A stretch of DNA of 64,000 nt from a virus. Below, piece after piece: positions 33,550 through 41,661 of this stretch. The first letter of the stretch is position 1. Every line of letters begins with the position of its first letter. The stretch lies in IMG/VR virus record IMGVR_UViG_3300037042_006844, positions 239,565 to 303,564 of that record; one strand, 5' to 3'. A program made the position numbers and the translations under genes. The notes beneath the pieces are model-generated. The model searched no databases and was not told the DNA's origin. It saw nothing but the letters and a program-made list of their open reading frames with translations.

Positions 33550-35680
33550 TGCTTTCCAACATCTTTTTATTGAGAGTTGAAACGATCTGGTTAATGTTTC
33601 CCACATTGATATAGATGGCATCTTGACCATACATCATTTTGAACAGTTCAGATAGTTTGTTACCGTAACCACCCGAATCGCTAATGAAATAGGAAATGAC
33701 ATTGTAATTATAATCACGAATCTTTTTGGTCTGGTTACGAGTGTGACGGGCAGCAGCTTCGCCGCTATAACTGATATGTTGATCGCTACCGTCTGGCGCG
33801 AATGTGTAGCAAGGCTCGCCATCGCTAATATTGATGAAATAATTATCAGTATTCTCTTCTGCTTTCGGCAGAACCCGCATAATTGCTTCAAAAGCCAGTC
33901 CTTCTGGAGTCAAACCGTTTGGTTGCAAAAATGAAAAAATGCTTTTGATTTTGACAAATTTATCCACGGCACTATCATAGCCAATAACAACATATGGAAG
34001 CTTATCCATAGTGGTTCGGAAACTAATACTGACCCGAATGTTTTCCAACATACTAGCTGCCTTGGCAATTGCCGTGCAGAGTCGCATAGTTCTATTCCAC
34101 TTGTCGCCGCGCATACTAGAACTTGCATCCACACTGATATGGAAATTCATTTTCTTGTATTTATGGGCAGAAATAGAGTAGAAAACGTTTTCCGTTTCAC
34201 AACCCAATTCATGCAACAAACGCTTATCAATCTTGCCAGTCTCTCTACGGCTGAACTTGTCAATATTCACTTCGTTGCGGAACTGAAGACGCTTTCCGAT
34301 TTTGACTCCCATCGAAATTCCTTCATCAATATACCGCTGCAATTCCACAACCGAAGAAACCTTGTGTGGATCATTATTGGAACCATATAGATAATGCACG
34401 GACGACCCCAAAGGAAACTCTACAGTGAGAACCAATTCACGGGTCATATTTTTGACCAAAACGCATTCGATTGCTCCCACACCATTTTGGCTTTTGACAT
34501 ACTCACCACCAACGTCAACCAAATCAATTTTGCTCTGTTCCAACACAGTGAGCACCAACGATTCTTTTCTGGCGATTTTCTTTTTCTTAATATCACCAGA
34601 CACAAAATTTTTCTGCTTTTCGAATGCCTTTTGGATTCTCTTCAATTTGCTTAGGCTGACATCTTTATCCTCACCAATGTCGGTTACTTGTGCATCTTGG
34701 TTAACGTCCGCCACGTTAGTTGCATTACCACCAAATATCGAATCCAAGTTGCCGTTGCCGGGTTTAGAGTCGTCTTTGTCAGATGAATCAGCCTCGCCTT
34801 CTCCAGCTTCTCCAGAACTGCCAGAAATGCCAGAAATGCCAGAAATATCAGAAATGGTTCGCTCGTCCTTGCGCCCAGCAGCAGGGTTCTGCTCCTGTGA
34901 ATCATACTCGGTGACGTTTTTGAACATCTGTGTAGCAATATCCAGAGCAACCTCAAGTCGCTTTTCTGGTGTATCCAGACGAATCATGTTGCTAAGATCG
35001 AGTGTTTTTGCGATATCATACAAACCAGGCAAAGCATTCAAATCAGTATGCTTATTGGTAATGTTGATCAACCGATACATGTAGGATTCGATACTGGGAT
35101 TACGATATAATTTGCTTTTCAAACCGTCATCAATCGCGGATGAGTTGAAATACTTATCGTAAAGGCTCTGATAATACCCACGGTAGCCCGGAGCATTTTT
35201 GTAGATCATGTAGTCGATGTATCGATCTTCAACGAGATTGAGCATCATGCGACAAATATCAGCAACCGACTCCTTGTTGATCCCTAACTTTTCGGTATAA
35301 TCATAAATTTCCCGAGGAATGCGCTGCCAAATTGTTTTGAACAAATCAAAATTACTATAACGAATGTGACTACCTTCGTGTAGAGCCAGACCCACTGCAA
35401 CGTCGAAATTTTCCTTTTCGTTGATGTCAGCACCAATATAAACCGTTTTTCCGTCAGTCATGCTCACATTTTGATCATTAAACATGACGGGAATGGTTTT
35501 GTTGGTGAGAATAGTAACGTAATTCGCCACGGCTCTGCGAGCCGCACTCATGCGAATCAGAGTAGCAGTTCGCCGACTCTGTGAGTTCGACACATCAACA
35601 AAGTTGGAATTTTCACTAAAATCCCAATCGATGTCAAACTCGTCCAACCAAAAATCGCTACTGTGCTTTGTTTTGTCCAT
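33539..35680 (-). CDS. VWA-domain protein with HEXXH motif (CobT-like partner of a MoxR ATPase)
   Basis: 713 aa from the ATG at 35680; an 18-codon in-frame extension overlaps the ATPase gene and is not favoured. An N-terminal domain contains ALHEGSHIRYSNF (HEXXH zincin-like motif, ~100-110). A low-complexity linker rich in Ser, Gly and acidic residues (DISGISGISGSSGEAGEGEA) follows. The C-terminal part is a von Willebrand A domain with MIDAS HISVDASSSMRGDKW and later NISDGEPCYTF. The gene follows the MoxR/CobS-like ATPase by 13 nt, the usual ATPase-VWA pair. Such pairs insert metals or remodel proteins (CobS/CobT for cobalt chelation); which applies here is unknown. Confidence 0.82.
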   Translation of the reverse strand: MDKTKHSSDFWLDEFDIDWDFSENSNFVDVSNSQSRRTATLIRMSAARRAVANYVTILTNKTIPVMFNDQNVSMTDGKTVYIGADINEKENFDVAVGLALHEGSHIRYSNFDLFKTIWQRIPREIYDYTEKLGINKESVADICRMMLNLVEDRYIDYMIYKNAPGYRGYYQSLYDKYFNSSAIDDGLKSKLYRNPSIESYMYRLINITNKHTDLNALPGLYDIAKTLDLSNMIRLDTPEKRLEVALDIATQMFKNVTEYDSQEQNPAAGRKDERTISDISGISGISGSSGEAGEGEADSSDKDDSKPGNGNLDSIFGGNATNVADVNQDAQVTDIGEDKDVSLSKLKRIQKAFEKQKNFVSGDIKKKKIARKESLVLTVLEQSKIDLVDVGGEYVKSQNGVGAIECVLVKNMTRELVLTVEFPLGSSVHYLYGSNNDPHKVSSVVELQRYIDEGISMGVKIGKRLQFRNEVNIDKFSRRETGKIDKRLLHELGCETENVFYSISAHKYKKMNFHISVDASSSMRGDKWNRTMRLCTAIAKAASMLENIRVSISFRTTMDKLPYVVIGYDSAVDKFVKIKSIFSFLQPNGLTPEGLAFEAIMRVLPKAEENTDNYFINISDGEPCYTFAPDGSDQHISYSGEAAARHTRNQTKKIRDYNYNVISYFISDSGGYGNKLSELFKMMYGQDAIYINVGNINQIVSTLNKKMLESIDN

Positions 35681-35693
35681 ATTGTTATTGATA

Positions 35694-36671
35694 TTAAAAC
35701 GGAACTTCGCCGACCTTTTCTTTAACAGGATCATTAAACAGATCGGTCTTTGTGTCGATCCTCACATACTTCTGAACCAACTGCTTCATATAGGTGCGCT
35801 CGCTGTCAACGCCACCATCTTCCGAGAAATTGGGATAAATCGTCATTTCAGCAATCTCAAGAAGGCTGAATCCATCCACAATAAGCTCGGCAATTTCAAC
35901 CGTGCTACGAGTGGGAAGGAAGTTGGTGATTTTACTTTCATCTTGCTTGACCTGCTTGCGGGTGTGATCTGCGATATCACACACAGCCATCAATGTTTCG
36001 AGATGGTTATTGTCAGAAATGCTGAATCGGCTTTTTAGCAGATTATATTCACTGTCCTTGTCAAGGGGAGTCATTTCAATTTTGACAGGAAATCGAGACA
36101 ACAGAGCACGGTCCATGACTCGGGTTGCGGTATATTCATTACCCACGTTGGCAGTGGCAATGAACGTCACTCCTTCAGCAACATTCACAATCTCATTATC
36201 TTCCTTTTCATCCAACCGCAAATAACGTTGCAGATCATCCAAAACCGTCATGAGAATATTCACACCGTCATGGTGAGAACGGGAAATTTCATCGAGCAGA
36301 ATAATAGCATTGGGAGTGCGAATTGCTTTGACAAAGCTGGACTCTTTGAAAAATGTGCCAGAGCTTTTATCAAAATGTGTGTTGCCGATCAGTGCCGATC
36401 TTGCATCTTGGGTCGCGCCCAAATTGAAATAGAAAAACTTGTTGTCCTTACCAATTGCCTTGGCAACAGTTTGGGCAGCAAGAGTCTTTCCGCAGCCGGT
36501 TGGTCCGAGTAACAAAATGTTCTTGCCACGGACGGCACTGCGAACCATATATTTCCATTTCACCTCATCCATGATGAGTGAGGGAGGAAGAAGCTTTTTA
36601 CAATCGGCAAGATACTTCTTCATATCGAAGTTCTCCGATGTCGTGAGGTTGACGTTGTTTTTATGTTTCAT
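35694..36671 (-). CDS. AAA+ ATPase of the MoxR/CobS type
   Basis: 325 aa from the ATG at 36671 (an in-frame TTG six codons earlier is less likely). Walker A LLLGPTGCGKTLAAQ, Walker B AIILLDEISRSHHDG, sensor 1 VTFIATANVGNEYTATR and the arginine segment DRALLSRFPVKIEM are all intact. Myoviruses often carry a 'cobS'-annotated ATPase of this size. With the downstream VWA protein it forms a probable two-component remodelling or metal-chelation machine. Promoter at 36698-36725. Confidence 0.88.
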   Translation of the reverse strand: MKHKNNVNLTTSENFDMKKYLADCKKLLPPSLIMDEVKWKYMVRSAVRGKNILLLGPTGCGKTLAAQTVAKAIGKDNKFFYFNLGATQDARSALIGNTHFDKSSGTFFKESSFVKAIRTPNAIILLDEISRSHHDGVNILMTVLDDLQRYLRLDEKEDNEIVNVAEGVTFIATANVGNEYTATRVMDRALLSRFPVKIEMTPLDKDSEYNLLKSRFSISDNNHLETLMAVCDIADHTRKQVKQDESKITNFLPTRSTVEIAELIVDGFSLLEIAEMTIYPNFSEDGGVDSERTYMKQLVQKYVRIDTKTDLFNDPVKEKVGEVPF

Positions 36672-36697
36672 AGATTGTATGTTCTGCAACTAAGATT

Positions 36698-36725
36698 ATT
36701 CTAACACAGCTTGTTATACTGTCAA
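36698..36725 (-). promoter_or_regulatory. Promoter of the ATPase-VWA operon
   Basis: Minus strand: TTGACA (36720-36725), 16-nt spacer, TAGAAT (36698-36703), 26 nt before the ATG at 36671. Confidence 0.72.
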
Positions 36726-36740
36726 CAGGGGAAAATAAAA

Positions 36741-36768
36741 AAACCGCCAACATTGCTGCTGACGGTTT
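36741..36768 (-). terminator. Rho-independent terminator after the 37141 gene
   Basis: Minus strand: AAACCGTC pairs with GGCGGTTT (one G-U) around a 12-nt loop, followed by TTTTATTTT. Separates the secreted-protein gene from the ATPase operon. Confidence 0.75.
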
Positions 36769-36796
36769 GTTAAGTTATTGAAAGGATATGTTTACT

Positions 36797-37141
36797 TTAT
36801 CGCCTATGATGCCAATGGGATTGGCGGTATTCATATCTCACCACAACTGGGGTCGGCGGGGCATAATAGTAGTAATAATAATAAACCGGAGTTGGTTGAA
36901 CGTAAACCACTGGAGCAGCCACAACCACTGGTTGCTGATAAACTATGGGTTGTTGAACAACCACTGGTTGCTGGTAGATTATGGTTGGTCTTGGCGGGTT
37001 CACAATATGATCAATTGTATGAATTACGGCAACCCCAGTTAAAATCTTACCTGCTGTTGCCCATTCTCTGTCTCCAGCCGAAACAGTTTGACCCAACAAA
37101 AACGATGCCAAAAGAGCACCAACGATTAATAGTTTCTTCAT
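36797..37141 (-). CDS. Small secreted Pro/Val/Tyr-rich protein
   Basis: 114 aa. A clear signal peptide (MKKLLIVGALLASFLLGQTV, cleavage after SAG or VSA). The mature part has repeated Q-Q-P-V-V-V blocks (~57-80), then a run of seven tyrosines and a His/Arg-rich end (QSHWHHRR). Similar compositions occur in small envelope-associated or matrix-like bacterial proteins. Own promoter (37170-37198) and own terminator (36741-36768), i.e. a single-gene early unit. Function unknown; export to the periplasm or surface is inferred. Confidence 0.75.
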   Translation of the reverse strand: MKKLLIVGALLASFLLGQTVSAGDREWATAGKILTGVAVIHTIDHIVNPPRPTIIYQQPVVVQQPIVYQQPVVVAAPVVYVQPTPVYYYYYYYAPPTPVVVRYEYRQSHWHHRR

Positions 37142-37169
37142 ATATTTTTATAGTTACACTTTCACTAGC

Positions 37170-37198
37170 ATTCTAACATACGTTAGAAGCAGAGTCAA
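37170..37198 (-). promoter_or_regulatory. Promoter of the small secreted protein
   Basis: Minus strand: TTGACT (37193-37198), 17-nt spacer, TAGAAT (37170-37175), 28 nt before the ATG. Confidence 0.72.
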
Positions 37199-37225
37199 GT
37201 GGTCGTATTCAAACGATGAATACGT

Positions 37226-37867
37226 TTACTTTTTGCGAGCTTTACCACCTTTGGTGTATTTAATCACCAACTTTTGAAGATTTTTAGGCAGTTTTGGTGG
37301 CTCGTAACTGGGTTTCTTAGACTTATAATCGATTTGTTTTTCAGTCTTGCCCATTGGACGCATAGGTTGAGTTGGATCATCCTTTTCGTCGTTCATTTTT
37401 TCTGCTTTGATGTTCTTGACAATCTTATTGTCTTTTTCTGGGTTTACCACGTTTTGCTCATCAGCAGCTTTATCGGATTTCTTACCACCCTCTTTATCTT
37501 TACTGTTCTCCACGTTACGAGAATATGCAGTATCAACGTAATTCAAATCTTTGTTGGTCAACCACCCCTTGACAAGCTTCTTGGTCTCTTCAAATGGAAC
37601 ATACAGAACCTTTTTACGTTCCACACCGTCTTTGAAATATTGCAAATCGAAGATGTCGTGAACAATAGGGCGGACGCTTATATGATGTGGTTCGCACTCA
37701 CACACATTATAGTTGCCTTTATCATCGAGCTTCACTGGCTTTTTGATATCTTTCTCAAGCTCGATCATCATTTCAGCCCAAGAATCTGAAACGTCAGTCT
37801 TCTTTTCCTCGATGACCTCTCTAACCAATTTGCGAAAGCCTTGAATAATTCGTTGTCTTTTGTTCAT
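37226..37867 (-). CDS. Hypothetical charged protein
   Basis: 213 aa. The N-terminal half (KRQRIIQGFRKLVREVIEEK, then YNVCECEPHHISVRPIVHDI and FEETKKLVKGWLTNKDLNYV) seems folded. The C-terminal half is highly charged and probably disordered (KDKEGGKKSDKAADEQNVVN) and ends KGGKARKK. Not recognised. The charged tail and the CATATTTATATG sequence upstream are compatible with a virion or DNA-associated protein, but this is weak. Confidence 0.6.
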   Translation of the reverse strand: MNKRQRIIQGFRKLVREVIEEKKTDVSDSWAEMMIELEKDIKKPVKLDDKGNYNVCECEPHHISVRPIVHDIFDLQYFKDGVERKKVLYVPFEETKKLVKGWLTNKDLNYVDTAYSRNVENSKDKEGGKKSDKAADEQNVVNPEKDNKIVKNIKAEKMNDEKDDPTQPMRPMGKTEKQIDYKSKKPSYEPPKLPKNLQKLVIKYTKGGKARKK

Positions 37868-37884
37868 ACAATAAGTCTAACATA

Positions 37885-37923
37885 TAAATATGTGCTACTC
37901 TTGAAAAATAGCACATATTTATC
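37885..37923. terminator. Strong bidirectional hairpin between nrdJ and the 37867 gene
   Basis: A perfect 14-bp stem (ATAAATATGTGCTA and its complement) with an 11-nt loop. It lies just after the stop of the last nrdJ fragment on the minus strand and probably terminates that transcript. The stem itself contains ATATTTAT. Confidence 0.7.
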
Positions 37924-37932
37924 GTATTATTG

Positions 37933-38586
37933 TTATCGGATTGGGCAGGCCCCACCTTCACACTCAATACCAACCAAAACCTCGCCAGCATTGATATTCA
38001 AATTCGGCAACGGCTTGACTCGTTCTTTGGCTTTGAGGTAGGTGGCTTCATCAATTTCTTGATAAGGAGCTTGTTTGAATCCATGTTCTTTGTGCAGCAG
38101 AAAACTCACGCTCTTGATACTATTTTTGTAGTTTTCTTTCAACCACTCTTTGATCTCACCCAGTTCTTCGGGCTTGTAATACGCGGTGATGCTCACAGCA
38201 TTATCACTCCAAATGTTCTGCACTTTCTTGACCAAATTCAATTGATCAATAATATTGGCATCTTCCTTCAACAAAGCACCGGCTGGCGTTTCGCATGGAA
38301 AATACACAACCATAGTGTCGTGGTTTTGACTTCCATCAAAATTCAAAAGGAACTCTGTATGATAACCAAGGTCTTTGCATATTTGCACCAGCTTATCACT
38401 GCTGCTCATGCGAATGGTGCGGAAATAGTGCTTGCTATATGCGGGATGAATTCCAGGAGTAGCACCTCCAAGCAAACTCAATGTATTATGACTTACTATA
38501 CCATTTTCCAATTGATAACAATGTGTATCCTCAACTTCACAATCCACTGTGAAATTTTCTTTAACTTCTTTTTTGATCAATTTCAT
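37933..38586 (-). CDS. nrdJ: Class II ribonucleotide reductase, C-terminal fragment with split-intein C-half (IntC-2)
   Basis: 217 aa. Residues 1-34 (MKLIKKEVKENFTVDCEVED ... GIVSHN) are the C-terminal half of an intein, ending in the canonical His-Asn. The extein follows at T35: TLSLLGGATPGIHPAYSK, the continuation of the TVKPSG that ends the previous fragment, so Thr is the +1 nucleophile. The remaining 183 residues complete the reductase barrel and end ECEGGACPIR, a CX4C pair fitting the C-terminal redox cysteines of monomeric B12-dependent reductases. Works only after trans-splicing to the product of 38616-39422. Confidence 0.9.
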   Translation of the reverse strand: MKLIKKEVKENFTVDCEVEDTHCYQLENGIVSHNTLSLLGGATPGIHPAYSKHYFRTIRMSSSDKLVQICKDLGYHTEFLLNFDGSQNHDTMVVYFPCETPAGALLKEDANIIDQLNLVKKVQNIWSDNAVSITAYYKPEELGEIKEWLKENYKNSIKSVSFLLHKEHGFKQAPYQEIDEATYLKAKERVKPLPNLNINAGEVLVGIECEGGACPIR

Positions 38587-38615
38587 ATTTTAATTGTTCT
38601 TTTATTAGTTCTTTT

Positions 38616-39422
38616 TTAGGTTTTTTTGTAGAAACTTTCATCCAATTCATCATCACTAGATAATAGAGATGCTTGTTTCCACTCGCCTGTTTTTAGCAAA
38701 AATTTATGGTTTGGTGTGCATTCAACTATAAACCCGTCATCGAAAGTTAGTTTTATAGTTTGCTCATATCCGTTGATAAACAATTTATTGACGGATTTCC
38801 AGTCTCCGTTCATGTCCAACACTTTAATTGGCGTTTTAACTTCATACCACTCTCTATATTCTTGCGTTTTTTTAGACAAATCAATGCCGTTTAACTTAAA
38901 CACCTCTTCAAATGACAGGGTTCCTTTATTTGTTTTTATTTTAGTTGTTGGAACGACACAACCACTTGGCTTCACCGTGGTCAGTTTGATGCTCTCAGGC
39001 CAGCCCCTTTGCTTGCTCCATTCTTTATCAAACTTACGCAGATTGACATAGCACTTATCCAACCAATCGATTTTATTAAAAGATTGACAAATGCCAGTCA
39101 CGCCCAAGCCCAAACGCATGTTCTTGTGAACGATCTTGGTGGTCTCTTCGTGAATGAACGGTAGTGAAGCAATTGCTTTCTGCGATTTATAAAGAAGTTT
39201 CGCACACTCATTGAGTTCTTCTTCACTTTCAATATTGTTCAAATACAGTTCGCAAAGATTACAGCACTCGTAGTTGCTCAAACTAATTTCCCCACAATTA
39301 TGCACCAATACATTATTGGCAAAAAAATTGTTATTTTTGGTTACACTTATGTCATATACATCCGCATTTTCTATGACTCTAACTCTTTTAATTTTTGATT
39401 TTTTAATATTTCGATTTTCCAT
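38616..39422 (-). CDS. nrdJ: Class II ribonucleotide reductase, middle fragment flanked by two split-intein halves (IntC-1, extein, IntN-2)
   Basis: 268 aa in three parts. (1) Residues 1-42 are intein 1 C-half (DVYDISVTKNNNFFANNVLV, then HN). (2) Residues 43-154 are reductase: CGEISLSNYECCNLCEL, where the first Cys matches the catalytic thiyl-radical cysteine (C408 of the Lactobacillus enzyme) and the Cys 11 residues later its redox partner (C419), ending KLTTVKPSG. (3) Residues 155-268 are intein 2 N-half, from CVVPTTKIKTNKGTLS with block B ECTPNHKFLL. Two trans-splicing reactions are needed. The start lies inside the 3' end of the endonuclease gene. Confidence 0.92.
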   Translation of the reverse strand: MENRNIKKSKIKRVRVIENADVYDISVTKNNNFFANNVLVHNCGEISLSNYECCNLCELYLNNIESEEELNECAKLLYKSQKAIASLPFIHEETTKIVHKNMRLGLGVTGICQSFNKIDWLDKCYVNLRKFDKEWSKQRGWPESIKLTTVKPSGCVVPTTKIKTNKGTLSFEEVFKLNGIDLSKKTQEYREWYEVKTPIKVLDMNGDWKSVNKLFINGYEQTIKLTFDDGFIVECTPNHKFLLKTGEWKQASLLSSDDELDESFYKKT

Positions 39423-40138
39423 AATTTCAAGTCCCGATTGTAGTTTTCACTATAACACGTTATGTCATCTAACACAACAATTTTCACAGTGGGATACTCA
39501 TTTCTCAGCATGTCTATTTTGTATAACCTATTTTTGAAATAACCTTTTATTTCAACAATATAATTCCCAAGCTCCGATTCTATCCAAAAATCGGGTCTAT
39601 ACGATTCTCCGTTACGAAATTTATATTGTTTTCCTTCATACTCCCATTCTATGTTATTTTTATCCAACCATTTCGCATAAATATATTCCCATGTCGATCG
39701 TAGCCAAACAAAACGATTGTCTTTTTTTCTATAATATCCTTGTATCCCTCTGCTATTTTTTACTATATTAGTATTCGTCCAATCATACCAAGGATTTTTT
39801 TCTTTTTTTACACGATCACTTCTAAACTGTTTAGTTGATTCCAATATGATTTTATACCCTTTTCTTGTTGGAATTTTCGCCCAGTTATTTATTAAGCTTC
39901 TACAGACAGTATATGTGATTCCTATTGATGCAGCAATTGTTTTATATCCATATTTATTATATAATTCCGATAAAACCAATTTGCTGTTCTCATCAATAGG
40001 AACTCTATTACATACTTTCGTTTTTTTTCTATTGTTAATATAATTAATGATATTTAACTTTACAATTTCATCAATTATTATTACATTTTTAATATTCCAC
40101 GGTTTAGTCATATCAATATATATGAATCCGTGTGTCAT
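39371..40138 (-). CDS. Free-standing homing endonuclease inside split intein 1 (PD-(D/E)XK type)
   Basis: 255 aa. The nuclease core is at ~175-230: WLRSTWEYIYAKWLDKNNIE, then GESYRPDFWIESELGNYIVE leading into IKGYFKNR. The R-P-D and E-I-K-G pair matches a PD-(D/E)XK/Vsr-like nuclease. The N-terminal half contains a helix-turn-helix-like segment (KLVLSELYNKYGYKTIAASI, then GITYTVCRSLINNW) suited to site recognition. It starts immediately after the stop of the N-terminal reductase fragment and overlaps the next fragment by 52 nt, occupying the place an endonuclease domain has in a contiguous intein. This is the 'fractured gene' layout reported for phage split inteins. Confidence 0.85.
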   Translation of the reverse strand: MTHGFIYIDMTKPWNIKNVIIIDEIVKLNIINYINNRKKTKVCNRVPIDENSKLVLSELYNKYGYKTIAASIGITYTVCRSLINNWAKIPTRKGYKIILESTKQFRSDRVKKEKNPWYDWTNTNIVKNSRGIQGYYRKKDNRFVWLRSTWEYIYAKWLDKNNIEWEYEGKQYKFRNGESYRPDFWIESELGNYIVEIKGYFKNRLYKIDMLRNEYPTVKIVVLDDITCYSENYNRDLKLWKIEILKNQKLKELES

Positions 40139-41542
40139 TTAATCAACTTTAATTAAAACATCCTCTGCCGTCAATTCACATGCTTTAATATAACCACGGG
40201 TTTCTGTATATACCAAATGATCCGGAGTCAATTTTAATATCTCTCCATCTTCCAATTCCAATTCTATAACATTCGAATCCTTTTTAGATAATTGGCCAGA
40301 TAATATCTGTTGATATTCCAGTTTTTCTTCGTCGGTGCAATAACTTAAACAATTTACAATTTCGCCATTTTCAACCAACTCAACTACAGATTTAATTGAA
40401 ATTTCACCTCTATCAGTCATTATTTTTGTATCAGCTGATAGACAGGGATTCGTTCCAACCACATTATCCATGTCGGCTGGATACAACAAACTATCTTTCA
40501 TTGGACCGTCTTTCAACCGTCCGTATTTTTGTGAAAGTGGTAGATTGAAAAATCCATAAGGTTCACCATTGGCACTACCCGTTTCGGGATTGATTTCATA
40601 CCCATTTGTCCAAAACTCATCCATTAAATGACTATAATCGTCTACATACAGCGTGTTATTACTCATACCGCGCCAATTTGGAATATTGGCGGTAGCCCAA
40701 TTTTTGGCTCGCATATACAAAATGTCGTCTGGGTCGCCCAACGCAATCTCTGCGCTGCGACGAACATTACCAGCCACAACGATGCTTCCGATAATATTGC
40801 AAATGTCCAGTGCATCGATGCTACGCAGCTTTTTACCTTCACGGCTTTGGAAAAGAGAAGTAATCTTGGTCATGCCCTCTATCAAAATTCCAGGGCCGCT
40901 TGCCTTGCCGCCAAACCCATTGATTTTCTCACCAGCACCTCTGATCAGAATGGTGGAGTAGGTGAAGCTTTTGCCAGTGACATAAAATGCGCTCAACACG
41001 TTCTCCAGCAACTTGACCCACCCCTCACGGGTATCTGGAACAATGAAGTCGGCATCTTTTGCAGCTAAATGTGTAATAACAACATCTTTTTTGATTTTTG
41101 GAAGTTCCATCACATCTTCACGGCGAATGCTGAACCCCACACCTCCGCCCAACATCAAATTTTCAAATAAAAACAAAAATGCTTTGGGTTCATTGATACT
41201 GGTAAACCAACAATTTAACAAACTATTTGCTCCGAATCTATCAACCGTGCTGGTTCCCAATTGCCAAAGCATACGCCCCGCAAAATTGCACTTCAAATTG
41301 AAAATGTAATCAAACAGTTTCTCCGCTTCGTCCTTGGTATATCCCGCGCCAATTTTCTGAGCACCGTTGATGCACCTTTCAATAGTTTCATGCCACTCTT
41401 CTGTGTTGCCGTCATCTTTCAATCGGGCGTATGTTCGTTTATAGACGATATATCCCAATCCATTGAAACCCCATTTGGGTTGTTTATTTTTATATTTACG
41501 GACGAACTCTTTTGAGAGAACAGTGTTACTATTATTATTCAT
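40139..41542 (-). CDS. nrdJ: Class II (B12-dependent) ribonucleotide reductase, N-terminal fragment with split-intein N-half (IntN-1)
   Basis: 467 aa. Residues 1-366 are reductase: KWGFNGLGYIVYKRTYAR and SLLNCWFTSINEP (Cys matching C119) with LGGGVGFSI, typical of monomeric adenosylcobalamin-dependent enzymes (RTPR type). The extein ends VVGTNP and is followed by Cys367, the first residue of intein 1 (CLSADTKIMTDRGEISIKSV) with block B KLTPDHLVYT; the frame stops 101 residues in. Splicing joins NP to CGEI, creating the active-site N-P-C-G-E motif. The three exteins total about 661 residues. Makes dNTPs from rNTPs without oxygen or a small subunit, using host-supplied B12. Confidence 0.92.
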   Translation of the reverse strand: MNNNSNTVLSKEFVRKYKNKQPKWGFNGLGYIVYKRTYARLKDDGNTEEWHETIERCINGAQKIGAGYTKDEAEKLFDYIFNLKCNFAGRMLWQLGTSTVDRFGANSLLNCWFTSINEPKAFLFLFENLMLGGGVGFSIRREDVMELPKIKKDVVITHLAAKDADFIVPDTREGWVKLLENVLSAFYVTGKSFTYSTILIRGAGEKINGFGGKASGPGILIEGMTKITSLFQSREGKKLRSIDALDICNIIGSIVVAGNVRRSAEIALGDPDDILYMRAKNWATANIPNWRGMSNNTLYVDDYSHLMDEFWTNGYEINPETGSANGEPYGFFNLPLSQKYGRLKDGPMKDSLLYPADMDNVVGTNPCLSADTKIMTDRGEISIKSVVELVENGEIVNCLSYCTDEEKLEYQQILSGQLSKKDSNVIELELEDGEILKLTPDHLVYTETRGYIKACELTAEDVLIKVD

Positions 41543-41598
41543 ATATTTCTTTTTCGTTTAGGCAGGAGATAACTATGATCAGTTTACGTTTGATTTCA

Positions 41599-41649
41599 AA
41601 AAGAGCCAGAAAAATTGTGGAAAAATTTCTGGCTCTTTTCTATATTCGC
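41599..41649 (-). terminator. Rho-independent terminator after gp41
   Basis: A 14-bp perfect stem AAAAGAGCCAGAAA / TTTCTGGCTCTTTT, followed by T-rich sequence on the minus strand, 12 nt beyond the helicase stop. Confidence 0.8.
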
Positions 41650-41661
41650 TACTATGGATTT

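Noticed and set aside
34790-34860. Short repeats (GISGISG / CCAGAAATG copies) in the VWA gene as a tandem-repeat locus or CRISPR
   Set aside because: They are in-frame codon repeats of a low-complexity linker; no spacer-repeat regularity. No CRISPR array was seen anywhere in the window.
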